Assembly: GCA_018648805.1 (NCBI GenBank)
Contig: JABGQM010000006.1
Location: 83,535-147,534, forward strand
DNA length: 64,000 nucleotides
Direction of reading: 5' to 3'
Source: Verrucomicrobiota bacterium
GTDB taxonomy: Bacteria > Verrucomicrobiota > Kiritimatiellia > UBA8416 > JABMPJ01
The notes below the pieces were generated by a model. It was not told the origin of the DNA. It searched no databases and saw only the letters and a program-made list of their open reading frames with translations. Below, piece by piece: positions 18,519 through 26,294 of this stretch; positions within the stretch are counted from its first letter, which is position 1, and each line of letters opens with the position of its first letter. Made by a program: the position numbers and the translations under genes.

Positions 18519-18570
18519 GGTCTATCTCCGGCTGTTTTTTGCACGTGGTCGAGCCCGTGCTTTCTCCGTT

Positions 18571-18586
18571 ATCGTCAACCGATTCC
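18571..18586 (-). promoter_or_regulatory. Shared xyl upstream motif, xylB copy
   Basis: Second copy of GGAATCGGTTGACGAT (minus strand), 53 bp before the xylB start. The conservation of 16 bases ahead of two pathway genes suggests a common regulator site, perhaps for the nearby AraC protein. Confidence 0.5.
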
Positions 18587-18622
18587 CCGTAGCGCTCCTG
18601 ATGGGGCCTCTGGCACTACCAA

Positions 18623-18904
18623 CACGGTGCCGTCCTGATCTTAAGTTGTCACTCGCACGGACCATCAAGAGCGCCATATCGCTGGCGCGCGGCAGATTCG
18701 ATGCAGTTCTCGACAAAGTTGACGAGATAGTTAGTTTCGTTTCAGTTGACGACAAAGTTCACGGTGCAGGCGGAGGCCCTACTATTCTGTGAACTTCGTC
18801 GTGAACTATCCCGCTCAACTGCTCCGTGAACTTTGTCGTCAACTAAACCGATCTGAGCCTGCGTCTCCCTCCTACCGAGTGACAACCCATTTCAGGACGG
18901 GACC
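18623..18904 (+). repeat. 282-bp intergenic repeat, copy B
   Basis: Near-identical copy of 4074-4355. Its RRFF hairpin core is at about 18709-18847. It fills most of the 504-bp divergent gap between xylB and the AraC regulator. No gene is supported inside it. Confidence 0.85.
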
Positions 18905-19022
18905 TGCTCTTCTGACTCCTGATTCCTGACCCCTGACCCACCAACACCAAACACTAAACACCGAATAGCCCTCTATCTGCCTTGAATATTCTCTCAATTA
19001 ACAGCACAATACTCTCACCATT

Positions 19023-19913
19023 ATGAAGTCGACTATTGCGGGTGGAATTCACTATTTCGGGCTGGAGGGGGTTCCTGTTGCGGTGCGGCGGGTGCGCACC
19101 GATGTGGCACATGCGCCTTCGCACCCGCACGATCTGACCGAGGTGGAGCATAGTCACGACTTCTGTGAACTGGTGATTGTGACGCGCGGCAGCGCACTGC
19201 ACTGCCTGGCGGGCGACGACTTTCCGGTGACAGCCGGGGATGTCTTTTTGTTGCAGGGGCAGCAGCGGCACTACTTCTATGAGCGTGTCGGGCTCGACCT
19301 GATCAATGTGATGTATGACCCCGAGGCGATGGGGTTGCCCGAGGGTGAGCTGCGTAAGCTGGCGGGCTATTCCGCCATGTTCCTGTTGGAGCCGACTTAC
19401 CGACGGCAGCACCGTTTCGCGAGCCGGCTGCACCTGGGGCGTGTGCCGTTGGCGCATGTGGAGCGGCTGACCGAGGAGATGGAGCAGGAGTGCACCGAGC
19501 GCTCCCCTGGCTATGAAGTCGCCGTGCGCGCCAAGCTGTTGGAGCTGATTGTCTACCTGGCGCGCGCCTATACTGCCACCGACACCACCGAGGCGCATGC
19601 CTTGCTGCGCGTGGGCAACGTGATCGGCGCGCTTGAGAACGACTACGCCCGCGAGTGGCGTGTGGCGGAGCTGCTGGCCATTGCACACATGTCGCGCAGC
19701 ACCCTGATGCGGGTCTTTCGCAAGGCCACCGGCCAGACCCCGATTGAGTATCTCGTGCGTCTGCGCATCCAGAAGGCCATGGAGTTGCTGCGCACGACCG
19801 ATCGCACCATCACCGAGATCGCCATGGATGTCGGCTTCAACGACAGCAACTACTTCGCCCGCCAGTTTCGCCGCCTGACCGACCGCTCCCCCCGCGCCTT
19901 CCGGCTGGGGTGA
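19023..19913 (+). CDS. AraC-family transcriptional regulator with N-terminal cupin
   Basis: A 296-residue RhaS-like regulator. Residues about 30-110 form a cupin-type ligand-binding domain (EVEHSHDFCELVIVTRGSAL). Residues about 195-296 hold the two AraC helix-turn-helix motifs, with IAHMSRSTLMRVFRKATGQT and ITEIAMDVGFNDSNYFARQF. Such proteins sense sugars such as rhamnose, arabinose or xylose. Its divergent position next to xylB makes a role in xylose use plausible but unproven. It is complete. Confidence 0.9.
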   Translation: MKSTIAGGIHYFGLEGVPVAVRRVRTDVAHAPSHPHDLTEVEHSHDFCELVIVTRGSALHCLAGDDFPVTAGDVFLLQGQQRHYFYERVGLDLINVMYDPEAMGLPEGELRKLAGYSAMFLLEPTYRRQHRFASRLHLGRVPLAHVERLTEEMEQECTERSPGYEVAVRAKLLELIVYLARAYTATDTTEAHALLRVGNVIGALENDYAREWRVAELLAIAHMSRSTLMRVFRKATGQTPIEYLVRLRIQKAMELLRTTDRTITEIAMDVGFNDSNYFARQFRRLTDRSPRAFRLG

Positions 19914-20031
19914 TGGACGAGAGAGATAAGCGGCACACCGCGAAGCCCCATGGTCTTTCCCTTTGGCTGCTCATGCACCACGGACGGGCGGGGACGCCCG
20001 TCCCGAAAGGCACTAGTTCAAGGCCATTCTC

Positions 20032-20199
20032 CCAACTACTCCGTGAACTTTGCCGTTAACTATACCGGAACTAACTATTCCGTGAACTTTGTCGTCAACT
20101 AGTTCGAAGGGACCCTGTCTCAGGGGATCGATTCAGTTCACGACAAAGTGCACGAAGTAGTCAAATCGCAGTAGTTCACGACAAAGTTCACGATGTAGG
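20032..20199. repeat. FFRR hairpin repeat (GTTCACGACAAAGTTCACG family)
   Basis: Two copies of CCGTGAACTTTGTCGTCAAC-like units are followed by two inverse copies with GTTCACGACAAAGTTCACG. It is the same family as at 4160, 14188 and 18709 but in reverse order. It lies in an 805-bp gap (19914-20718) in which I see no gene. Confidence 0.75.
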
Positions 20200-20501
20200 A
20201 GAATGTGGGAAGCGCCTAAACTAGTGCCATTCACGCCCGTCCCTACCTCTCCAACTCGAGACATGTGACCGGCCCCAAGTAGGGCGCGGGCATCCTTGCC
20301 CCGCCGGAAGTGCATGCAATAGACCAAAGGCAAAGACCATGCCTCGAAGCTCTTTTCCGACGGTGTCCGACAGGTTGTGCGTGCATCACGTTCCGGCAGA
20401 CTGTATAGTCTTTCGAGAGTAAGGACTGACATGCACATGTACGGGCACTATACAAACACTTGCGCTAAGGCGACCACCCCTGCCGCTTGGCATGATTGTA
20501 G

Positions 20502-20526
20502 CTCTCTCTCTCTCTCTCTCTCTCTC
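20502..20526 (+). repeat. (CT)n microsatellite
   Basis: Twelve uninterrupted CT dinucleotides, about 190 bp upstream of the secreted protein gene at 20719. Such tracts can vary in length by slippage; whether this one affects expression is unknown. Confidence 0.9.
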
Positions 20527-20621
20527 CGCTGAGCCCATCACCGGCCGGATCCCGGCCGTGATCGACACCCTCTATCGTCGCCATCAGTCTGCCTACATCC
20601 CCTGTAGCCCGCGCTCGCCGA

Positions 20622-20705
20622 GCGCGAGGCCGTGCGGCTCGGCACACTCTCACAGGAAGGCCTCGCTTTCGGCGAAAGCGGGCTACACCACAGCAACAGT
20701 TCAAT
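20622..20705 (+). repeat. GCCTCGCTTTCGGCGAAAGC dispersed repeat, copy 1
   Basis: The core CAGGAAGGCCTCGCTTTCGG is followed by CGAAAGCGGGCTACA and folds into a CGCTTTC/GAAAGCG hairpin. Related copies lie at 22575-22760 and 25405-25580. In this copy the repeat ends just before the ribosome binding site of the gene at 20719. Confidence 0.75.
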
Positions 20706-20718
20706 AGGAGGAGAGATT

Positions 20719-21423
20719 ATGAGGACATTAGACAGAATGACAAAGGTATTGGCCGTCGCCGTTGTGGTGATCGGGATTGTGGCGGGGACGGTGCATGCGG
20801 CTGATGCAGAAGTCGTGGCCATTCCTACGGTGTTTTGCCACAATGAGAAGAACAATTACACTGGCTACATAACTGACATGATCACCGGCACAGGTATGAA
20901 CGGAAACGGGCAAGACTATACTGGTTCCTGGCCTACGAACATGCCTTCTTCATGGACAGCTACAACATCAGCATATCAAGCTGAATGGCAGTCGGGGGCT
21001 CTGCTTGATTCAGGGGTGTCTATCAATAGCAAGATTGGATGGGCGATCTTTGATCTTGGTTCTGTTTACACACTGGATACGTTCTACATCTGGAATGTGC
21101 GGGAGAACAGCGGGCGTTACACAAAGACCTTTAACGTTTACGTTGCTGAGGCTCCGACTGCCGCACCTACGCACGGACCAACTAGCGGAGGAGACGACTA
21201 CGATTTCTCGTCAGGAGGCACTGGTTGGACTCTTATCAACACAGGAGCTCCTTTGAATGGTACTTTCAGAGGCGACCAGACAGTTGATATCAGTGGCAAC
21301 TCAGGTCGCTATGTCGCGGTAGAGATCCTTTTCAATAATGGCGACGGGAGTAGAGTCGGGCTCGCAGAGGTAGGCATCACAATCATCCCGCCGCCGGAAG
21401 GGACTGTGGTTTTAATCAGGTAG
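20719..21423 (+). CDS. Secreted protein with discoidin (F5/8 type C)-like fold
   Basis: A 234-residue protein from ATG 20719, preceded by the strong site AGGAGGAGAG. A signal peptide is clear (KVLAVAVVVIGIVAGTVHAADA). The mature part has the pattern IGWAIFDLGSVYTLDTFYIWN, then GRYVAVEILFNNGDGSRVGLAEVG, as seen in carbohydrate-binding discoidin-like domains. The end IPPPEGTVVLI resembles the start of a PEP-CTERM sorting signal but lacks the following helix and basic tail. It may be a truncated surface protein. Its ligand is unknown. Confidence 0.65.
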   Translation: MRTLDRMTKVLAVAVVVIGIVAGTVHAADAEVVAIPTVFCHNEKNNYTGYITDMITGTGMNGNGQDYTGSWPTNMPSSWTATTSAYQAEWQSGALLDSGVSINSKIGWAIFDLGSVYTLDTFYIWNVRENSGRYTKTFNVYVAEAPTAAPTHGPTSGGDDYDFSSGGTGWTLINTGAPLNGTFRGDQTVDISGNSGRYVAVEILFNNGDGSRVGLAEVGITIIPPPEGTVVLIR

Positions 21424-21497
21424 CGGCTTCTGCTGAGGTGACACGTCTCCGAGGCATGCGCGGCAGCCCTTAAGTAATGAGTGTTGGTTGGCGGGCG

Positions 21498-21656
21498 TTA
21501 CACGCTTTCGTTTGCGATGCGGAGAATCTGCTCGCGCAGTTCTCGCGTGATGCGGTAGCCCGAGTCCATGAGTGCCTGCAGTGCCGGCGCAACATCCTTG
21601 ATGGGCCCGCGTTGTTTCGCCTCCAGCAGAACGCGTGCCGTGCCGATCATGGCGAT
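21498..21656 (-). pseudogene. DUF3368 (PIN-like) toxin, C-terminal fragment
   Basis: The last 53 codons (AMIGTARVLLEAKQRG through ILRIANESV) match the C-terminus of the complete DUF3368 gene at 24475-24969 almost exactly. The DNA match spans about 21486-21656 and ends abruptly, so the catalytic N-terminal part is missing. It lies directly after the HEPN gene. This is a partial duplication, not a working gene. Confidence 0.85.
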
Positions 21657-21732
21657 CTCCCCTCCAGAGTTAACCGGTCGACACCCACACCTTACGCTGG
21701 CGCGGACCAGTTCGCCTGACACCAAGATCCGT

Positions 21733-22170
21733 TTAAGGCTCTTCGGTTGCGAGGTCGGGTTCTGCACTTTCATCTTGCGGGCGCTCATCGAGCAGGCAGT
21801 GCACATTCTGGAGGACCGTCTCGGCGATTTGCGTGCACTTGCTGCAGATATCCGCATCGGGTTCGCTAGCGGGAAGGGCGGAGCCCAGTGGATACTTCGA
21901 TGGGAGATAGATGGAGTCCAGAAGTTCGCATTCCTCGTCTGTCAGGAGGTCTCCCAGGCTCTCGCCTGCAACCATGTTCCGCAGTTGCTGTATGCTGTGA
22001 GTCTTGCTGAACCCGATGTCTCTCTCGATAACCAGAGCCTTCAAAGCTTTCTCGACGGCTTGCTGCGCGTTCTGTAAAGCCGCGTTGTAGTACTCGCGCT
22101 CAACGACAAGCCGCGCGCACCCGAGATTCTCCTCTGCGAAGGCGAGCCATTTCGCGGTACTATCTTTCAT
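21733..22170 (-). CDS. HEPN-domain protein of an MNT/HEPN toxin-antitoxin pair
   Basis: A 145-residue helical protein from MKDSTAKWLAFAEENLGCAR. The HEPN pattern is visible in YYNAALQNAQQAVEKALKAL and in the following KTHSIQQL segment. It overlaps the upstream nucleotidyltransferase gene by 11 bp. In HEPN/MNT systems the HEPN protein is usually an RNase toxin and the MNT partner AMPylates it to block it. A strict R-X4-6-H active site is not obvious (R...KTH is spaced wider), so activity is uncertain. Confidence 0.8.
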   Translation of the reverse strand: MKDSTAKWLAFAEENLGCARLVVEREYYNAALQNAQQAVEKALKALVIERDIGFSKTHSIQQLRNMVAGESLGDLLTDEECELLDSIYLPSKYPLGSALPASEPDADICSKCTQIAETVLQNVHCLLDERPQDESAEPDLATEEP

Positions 22171-22468
22171 AGACCGTCTCCCCTCGCTCGATCTCCCGCA
22201 AGAACGGATCATTCGTAGCGCCAGCTTTCAAAGGAATGACATCTATCGGGATTCGGCGCGCAATGGGACGCAAATCACGTCTGTAGCGCATGGCGAGCGT
22301 CAGATATTCGTCATCGCTGTTCTGAAAGACGGCCAGATCTAGATCATGCGGCGTACTGGACGTTACAAAGGAGCCGAATACAACGACCCGCTGGACCTCG
22401 GCCTCACGAGAGAGGGCCTCGGCGAGTTGCCGCTTAATTGCATCTTTGTCTTCTTGGGCAAGAACCAT
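22160..22468 (-). CDS. Minimal nucleotidyltransferase (MNT) of a HEPN pair
   Basis: A 102-residue protein with the polymerase-beta-type motif VVVFGSFVTSSTPHDLDLAV: GS at residues 32-33 and the metal-binding aspartates at 42 and 44. It is the first gene of the two-gene unit with the HEPN protein. In characterised pairs the MNT adds AMP to the HEPN toxin. Upstream lies a dispersed repeat (22575-22760). Confidence 0.82.
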   Translation of the reverse strand: MVLAQEDKDAIKRQLAEALSREAEVQRVVVFGSFVTSSTPHDLDLAVFQNSDDEYLTLAMRYRRDLRPIARRIPIDVIPLKAGATNDPFLREIERGETVYER

Positions 22469-22574
22469 GTTGAGCTACCCCGACTTTATTGAATCAGGGG
22501 CAACTTAGCCTATTGACCTCCGGAAAGCCACGAATTTGTGGGGGCAGGATGCTACATTGTTCCGGGCGTGCGGG

Positions 22575-22760
22575 GGCAGAGGCCCAGCGCGAGGCCGTTC
22601 AGACCGCTGCGCTCTCGCAGGAAGGCCTCGCTTTCGGCGAAAGCGGGCTACATTACACAGCAACAGGCAAAGAGCGCTTCAGGATTCGCGGGGGGACATC
22701 TGTTGATGAATGTGTCATGACTGGCGACGGGCGGAGCTCGATTCTTGTCTGGCTGTGGAG
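22575..22760 (+). repeat. GCCTCGCTTTCGGCGAAAGC dispersed repeat, copy 2 (long)
   Basis: The hairpin core (22618-22655) is followed by a conserved tail CAACAGGCAAAGAGCGCTTC and then TGATGAATGTGTCATGACTG. The tail also occurs in copy 3 (25405-25580) and, diverged, at 12610. It occupies the gap 22469-22899 upstream of the MNT gene; nothing else is recognised there. Confidence 0.8.
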
Positions 22761-22899
22761 GGGCGCTGTTCGTTAAGACCGAGAAAGTCCGGCTCCCCGT
22801 TTTGACGCTTAATGGCATGCCCATTGTGACTCTAATATGCACATGCATATATGCTGATAAAGTCTAATAAATACACACCCGAATTCTGTGAGGATAGCC

Positions 22900-23037
22900 A
22901 TGGATAGATACATGATGCCGGCAATACGAGCGGATCTTTCTGAGAAGATGGTCTTTATCGGTGAACCCCGGCAAGTCGGGAAGACCGCCCTGGCCTTGGA
23001 CTGCCTCGAGAATGGCAGCGAGGAACACCCCGCCTAG
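22900..23037 (+). pseudogene. AAA ATPase (DUF4143 family), N-terminal fragment
   Basis: ATG 22900 opens 45 codons starting MDRYMMPAIRADLSEKMVFI and containing the Walker A motif GEPRQVGKT, typical of the AAA_14/DUF4143 ATPases. A stop follows soon after. The next stretch (about 23039-23140) has a short open frame in another phase, ending IVTWIEARARKS. A C-terminal remnant of the same family is present at 61330-61737. The remaining sequence to 23486 shows no gene. Confidence 0.7.
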
Positions 23038-23430
23038 CCGACACCGACGGCGGCATGCGCCAGATTGAAACCGCGCCCAAAGCCGAGATCGCATCCGAAA
23101 TCGTGACCTGGATCGAGGCCCGAGCCAGAAAGAGCTGACCCCTACCTCCGGCCCCCGGCGGCAAGGGTGTCACGTCCCAACATCTGACATGCCAACTAGC
23201 CCCCATCTGAAAAGGTCTTTCATCACCAGAGGCCGGCAAACACAGGGGGTAGGGCCCGTCCTTCGTCGCGGGCCGCGCGCAAGACCTGCGCAACCTCTGG
23301 AACTCGGGTAGGGTGCCGCCTATGCGTAACCACTCCGTTGCAGCGTGTGTCATGTCAGTCATTTGTGTTTGCTGCGCACTGACAGGGGATTCTCGTCTCC
23401 GGACTCTCTTGATGAGCGGAAACTCTAGGC

Positions 23431-23471
23431 TTGCTTGTAATAAATAGTAGGGTACTTTTTCTTACAAGCAA
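23431..23471 (+). promoter_or_regulatory. Operator-promoter of the AbiEi-like gene
   Basis: Perfect 10-bp inverted arms, TTGCTTGTAA (23431-23440) and TTACAAGCAA (23462-23471), enclose a promoter-like TTGCTT, 16 bp, TACTTT. It lies 16 bp before the start at 23487. The same layout with different bases precedes the AbiEi gene at 62574, as expected for an autoregulating antitoxin. Confidence 0.65.
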
Positions 23472-23486
23472 TAAAGGGAGGGTGCA

Positions 23487-24281
23487 GTGCGATCCATTGC
23501 AGAACAGATTCTAAATGAGATCAGAAGACACGAGGAGGGTTGGTGCTTTTCCCAGAAGGACTTCATGGATATCGCGGGGCGCAATGCGCTGGAACAGGCA
23601 TTCTTTCGTCTGGCCAAAGCTCGTGAAATACGCCGTATTGGGCGTGGCCTTTACGACGTTCCCCGATACAGCGGACTGTTGAAGACCATCCTGAGTCCAG
23701 TTTCAAATCAGATAGCGAAAGCAATCGCCCGAAAACATGGATGGCGTATTCAACCCACCGGAGCAGGAGCGGCAAATCTTCTGAATCTTTCGACCCAGGT
23801 TCCAATGAAGATCGTCTACCTGTCTGATGGTCCGACCAAGACCATGGAGTTCGGGGGGAGAACCCTCTATTTCAGGCAGACGTCGCCGAAGGATATGGCG
23901 ACCAATGAACTCAGTGGACTCGTCATCAACGCGCTCAAGTATCTTGGGAAGGAGGGTCTGACTCCAGAAATAGTCACCAAACTACGCAGCCGTTTCGACG
24001 ACAAGCAGAAGAAGCAGCTATTGAAGGATGCTGCGTTTGCGGACCTGAATCTGCTCCACACGGTTGCGGAGTTCAAGGCCAAGTTCTACCCGGCGTCGTG
24101 GGCTAATTATCATTTAGCAACGCCGGGGACGTTTAAGCTGTTGCCAGCGGAGTGGAACCTTCGGCCATTAGCCAGTGACTACAAACAGATGGAGAGCATG
24201 TTTTACGGGGAGGTACCGACGTTTGATCATCTGATGGAATCATTGCGGGGGCTGGAGCACTCTGTCAATACCCTCGTCTGA
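23487..24281 (+). CDS. Chimeric type IV antitoxin (AbiEi/DUF6088) fused to AbiEii toxin C-terminus
   Basis: A 264-residue protein, probably GTG start. Residues 1 to about 186 match an AbiEi-type antitoxin: an N-terminal winged helix, then a segment such as AIARKHGWRIQPTGAGAANL, shared with the gene at 62574. From about residue 188 (LNLLHTVAEFKAKFYPASWA) to the end, the sequence looks like the C-terminal domain of AbiEii-type nucleotidyltransferase toxins. The normal toxin start and its catalytic GG...DID motif are absent. An internal deletion joining the two genes in frame best explains this. The product might still repress its operator. Confidence 0.72.
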   Translation: MRSIAEQILNEIRRHEEGWCFSQKDFMDIAGRNALEQAFFRLAKAREIRRIGRGLYDVPRYSGLLKTILSPVSNQIAKAIARKHGWRIQPTGAGAANLLNLSTQVPMKIVYLSDGPTKTMEFGGRTLYFRQTSPKDMATNELSGLVINALKYLGKEGLTPEIVTKLRSRFDDKQKKQLLKDAAFADLNLLHTVAEFKAKFYPASWANYHLATPGTFKLLPAEWNLRPLASDYKQMESMFYGEVPTFDHLMESLRGLEHSVNTLV

Positions 24282-24474
24282 TGTTCTTTCTCCTGAAACG
24301 GCCGATACCGCGCTCAGACCTGCTCATTGTGACTGAGTAGCAAGGCGTGGGCGTGGCGTGCCGGAAGACGCGTCATTCCGCCGAGGATGACGAGAGGCAG
24401 GCCGCCTATGCGCAAACTCTTGGCCATCTCCCCGCATACGAGAACTCACCCTCGCGGCGCCAGGTTGGTGGGCG

Positions 24475-24969
24475 TTACACGCTTTCGTTTGCGATGCGGA
24501 GAATCTGTTCGCGCAGTTCTCGCGTGATGCGGTAGCCCGAGTCCATGAGCGCCTGCAGTGCCGGCGCAACATCCTTGATGAGCCCCCGTTGTTTCGCCTC
24601 CAGCAGAACGCGTGCCGTGCCGATCATGGCGATCCCTCTTGCCTTGGCGGCCCTGCGGCCCCGGCGCTCGTCAATGAGGAGCACGGCTTTACGTTCGGCC
24701 GCCAAAAGGATCGCTTCCGTCTCACCCGCTCCCAGCGCAATGCCAAGGGAGCCGTGGGGGCTACGCAATGCGCGCTTGCGAATCCATCGATCCGTGCGCA
24801 CAGCAACGCGCAGGATGGTGGCGCCCGGCATGTTTGAGCTTAACCTGAGTTCGTCGTGAACGGCCGGTGGAATCTCAACGGTTCCCAGCATATCGCGCAG
24901 AAGATGCAGATAGCCGGTCCGGGCAAGGGCAATAAGAGGGCCGGCGTCTGCGACGACCCGCCGCATCAC
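24475..24969 (-). CDS. DUF3368 PIN-like toxin
   Basis: A 164-residue protein with PIN-fold acidic residues: VVADAGPLIALARTG at the N-terminus, GAGETEAILLAAE near residue 80 and LLIDERRGRRAA near 97. It then ends with the usual DUF3368 extension. Such proteins are presumed RNases. The start overlaps the upstream antitoxin stop by 4 bp. Its last 53 codons are duplicated at 21498. Confidence 0.85.
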   Translation of the reverse strand: MMRRVVADAGPLIALARTGYLHLLRDMLGTVEIPPAVHDELRLSSNMPGATILRVAVRTDRWIRKRALRSPHGSLGIALGAGETEAILLAAERKAVLLIDERRGRRAAKARGIAMIGTARVLLEAKQRGLIKDVAPALQALMDSGYRITRELREQILRIANESV

Positions 24970-25301
24970 AATGCGACATCCATCTCTTCGGCCAGCTCTT
25001 GCGGTGGGTAGTCGACCGCGTCAACGCCGCAGTCGCGCAGGACATCCAGGAATTCCTCGATCGATATGCCTGCGACCTTGGCCGCCTGGCTGAGTGTCAG
25101 CACGCGTTGATCCAGAAGATGTACGGCCAGGCTACAGTTCACGCCGGCATCAACGGTGAGACGGTCCAATGGGACCGTCAGGAATGCGGGACGCCCGCGC
25201 TTGGTTACAAGCGACACATCTCCGCGCTCCGCATCGCGGAGCAATTGGCCTGTTTTCTCTCTCAGCTCACGGACCGTAAAAACATCCATTGTCGCGTTCA
25301 T
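24966..25301 (-). CDS. Antitoxin with Phd/YefM N-terminus and UPF0175 C-terminus
   Basis: A 111-residue protein from ATG 25301, which follows a good ribosome binding site (GAGGGG); a longer start at 25370 is less likely. Residues about 5-50 (VFTVRELREKTGQLLRDAER through GRPAFLTVPL) match the Phd/YefM DNA-binding antitoxins. Residues about 58-95 (AVHLLDQRVLTLSQAAKVAG) match UPF0175 antitoxins, normally a separate family paired with DUF3368. It is translationally coupled to the DUF3368 toxin. Confidence 0.8.
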   Translation of the reverse strand: MNATMDVFTVRELREKTGQLLRDAERGDVSLVTKRGRPAFLTVPLDRLTVDAGVNCSLAVHLLDQRVLTLSQAAKVAGISIEEFLDVLRDCGVDAVDYPPQELAEEMDVAL

Positions 25302-25404
25302 GCTTCCCCTCTGTTGTGACGCCTTTTGATAGCACAAGCGTGACGTGTTGTCAATACCGCAAGGCGGCATACCGAAAGGCGGCGAGGACTCTCAGTGGAT
25401 CGCC

Positions 25405-25580
25405 ACAGGCCGTTCGGCCCGGTACGCTCTTACAGGAAGGCCTCGCTTTCGGGAAAGCGGGCTAACACAACAACAGGCAAAGGGCGCTTCAGGAGTCGCG
25501 GGGGAACATCTGTCGATGAGTGTGTCATGACGGGCGACAAGCTGAGATCGATTCTTGTCCGCCTATCTGTGAAGGGGATC
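25405..25580 (+). repeat. GCCTCGCTTTCGGCGAAAGC dispersed repeat, copy 3 (long)
   Basis: Core at 25432-25465 with a 2-bp deletion in the loop, then the tail CAACAGGCAAAGGGCGCTTC and GATGAGTGTGTCATGACGGG, matching 22655-22745. It lies between two divergent toxin-antitoxin units; nothing else is recognised in the gap 25302-25721. Confidence 0.8.
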
Positions 25581-25686
25581 CGTCTGGCTAAGGCCGTGAG
25601 TGCCGGTCATGATCGCTGCCGTATTCCCTTCGCAGCGCACACGCCCGCACAGGCCCCATAAAGCGACCTCCGCACAGAAATCGAAG

Positions 25687-25715
25687 TTGACGCATTATAG
25701 TAAGTCATCTATAGT
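25687..25715 (+). promoter_or_regulatory. Promoter giving a probably leaderless XRE transcript
   Basis: TTGACG (25687-25692), 17 bp, TATAGT (25710-25715). The ATG of the XRE gene is at 25722, only 6 bp after the -10, so transcription would start at or next to the start codon, and no ribosome binding site is visible. Confidence 0.6.
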
Positions 25716-25721
25716 AGTCCC

Positions 25722-26288
25722 ATGAATGCGTTGAAAGAAGTAAGGAGACAGCGGGGCTGGTCGCAGCGTGAGCTGGCGGCACGAGCGGTGGTTTCCTTCA
25801 GGGGCCTGCAGCTTCTGGAGCATCCGGGACACAATTGGCGGGTGGCGACAGTGGAACGTGTTGCCGAGGCACTGGGTAGGCCCGGTCGAGGTGTGGAGTT
25901 GGCCGTTGATCATTTCCTGCGCACTCCTGAAGATTCGATACAGGATATCTCCCTCCGGATCGTGCTGGATGGGTTCACCTCCTGGAAGACGCATCTCTTC
26001 GATTTCGTCGACGCCTTCCGGTCCAGTCAGAACGAGGCACTGATACAAGAGCCCCCCGTTGTGGAGCTGGACGCGCGCCTGCGGGCGCTATGCGCGTCAG
26101 CAACTGAAGCGCTTTGCTGTGAGACGAATATAAGGCCGCCCGCATGGTGTGCGGGAATCCCCGCGCTGGATGTGCCATGGTTCGTTTCGGGCATCGAGAA
26201 TCTGAAAGTGATGGCATTGGTTGAGTCGCCGGCCTGGTTTCGTGCCAGGCGTATCTTTGTTCTTAGTAACTTCTTAAGCCGGGTATAG
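25722..26288 (+). CDS. XRE-family regulator, probable antitoxin
   Basis: A 188-residue protein. Residues 1-55 form a helix-turn-helix (VRRQRGWSQRELAARAVVSF). The rest has no domain I recognise. It is followed immediately by a DUF6036-like nucleotidyltransferase; the two stop/start codons abut. This pairing resembles toxin-antitoxin or abortive-infection units, with this protein as DNA-binding antitoxin. The promoter suggests a leaderless mRNA. Confidence 0.7.
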   Translation: MNALKEVRRQRGWSQRELAARAVVSFRGLQLLEHPGHNWRVATVERVAEALGRPGRGVELAVDHFLRTPEDSIQDISLRIVLDGFTSWKTHLFDFVDAFRSSQNEALIQEPPVVELDARLRALCASATEALCCETNIRPPAWCAGIPALDVPWFVSGIENLKVMALVESPAWFRARRIFVLSNFLSRV

Positions 26289-26294
26289 TTGGTC

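Noticed and set aside
20492..20707. Frame starting over the CT microsatellite
   Set aside because: It consists of Ser/Leu dipeptide repeats and dispersed repeat sequence, with no ribosome binding site.
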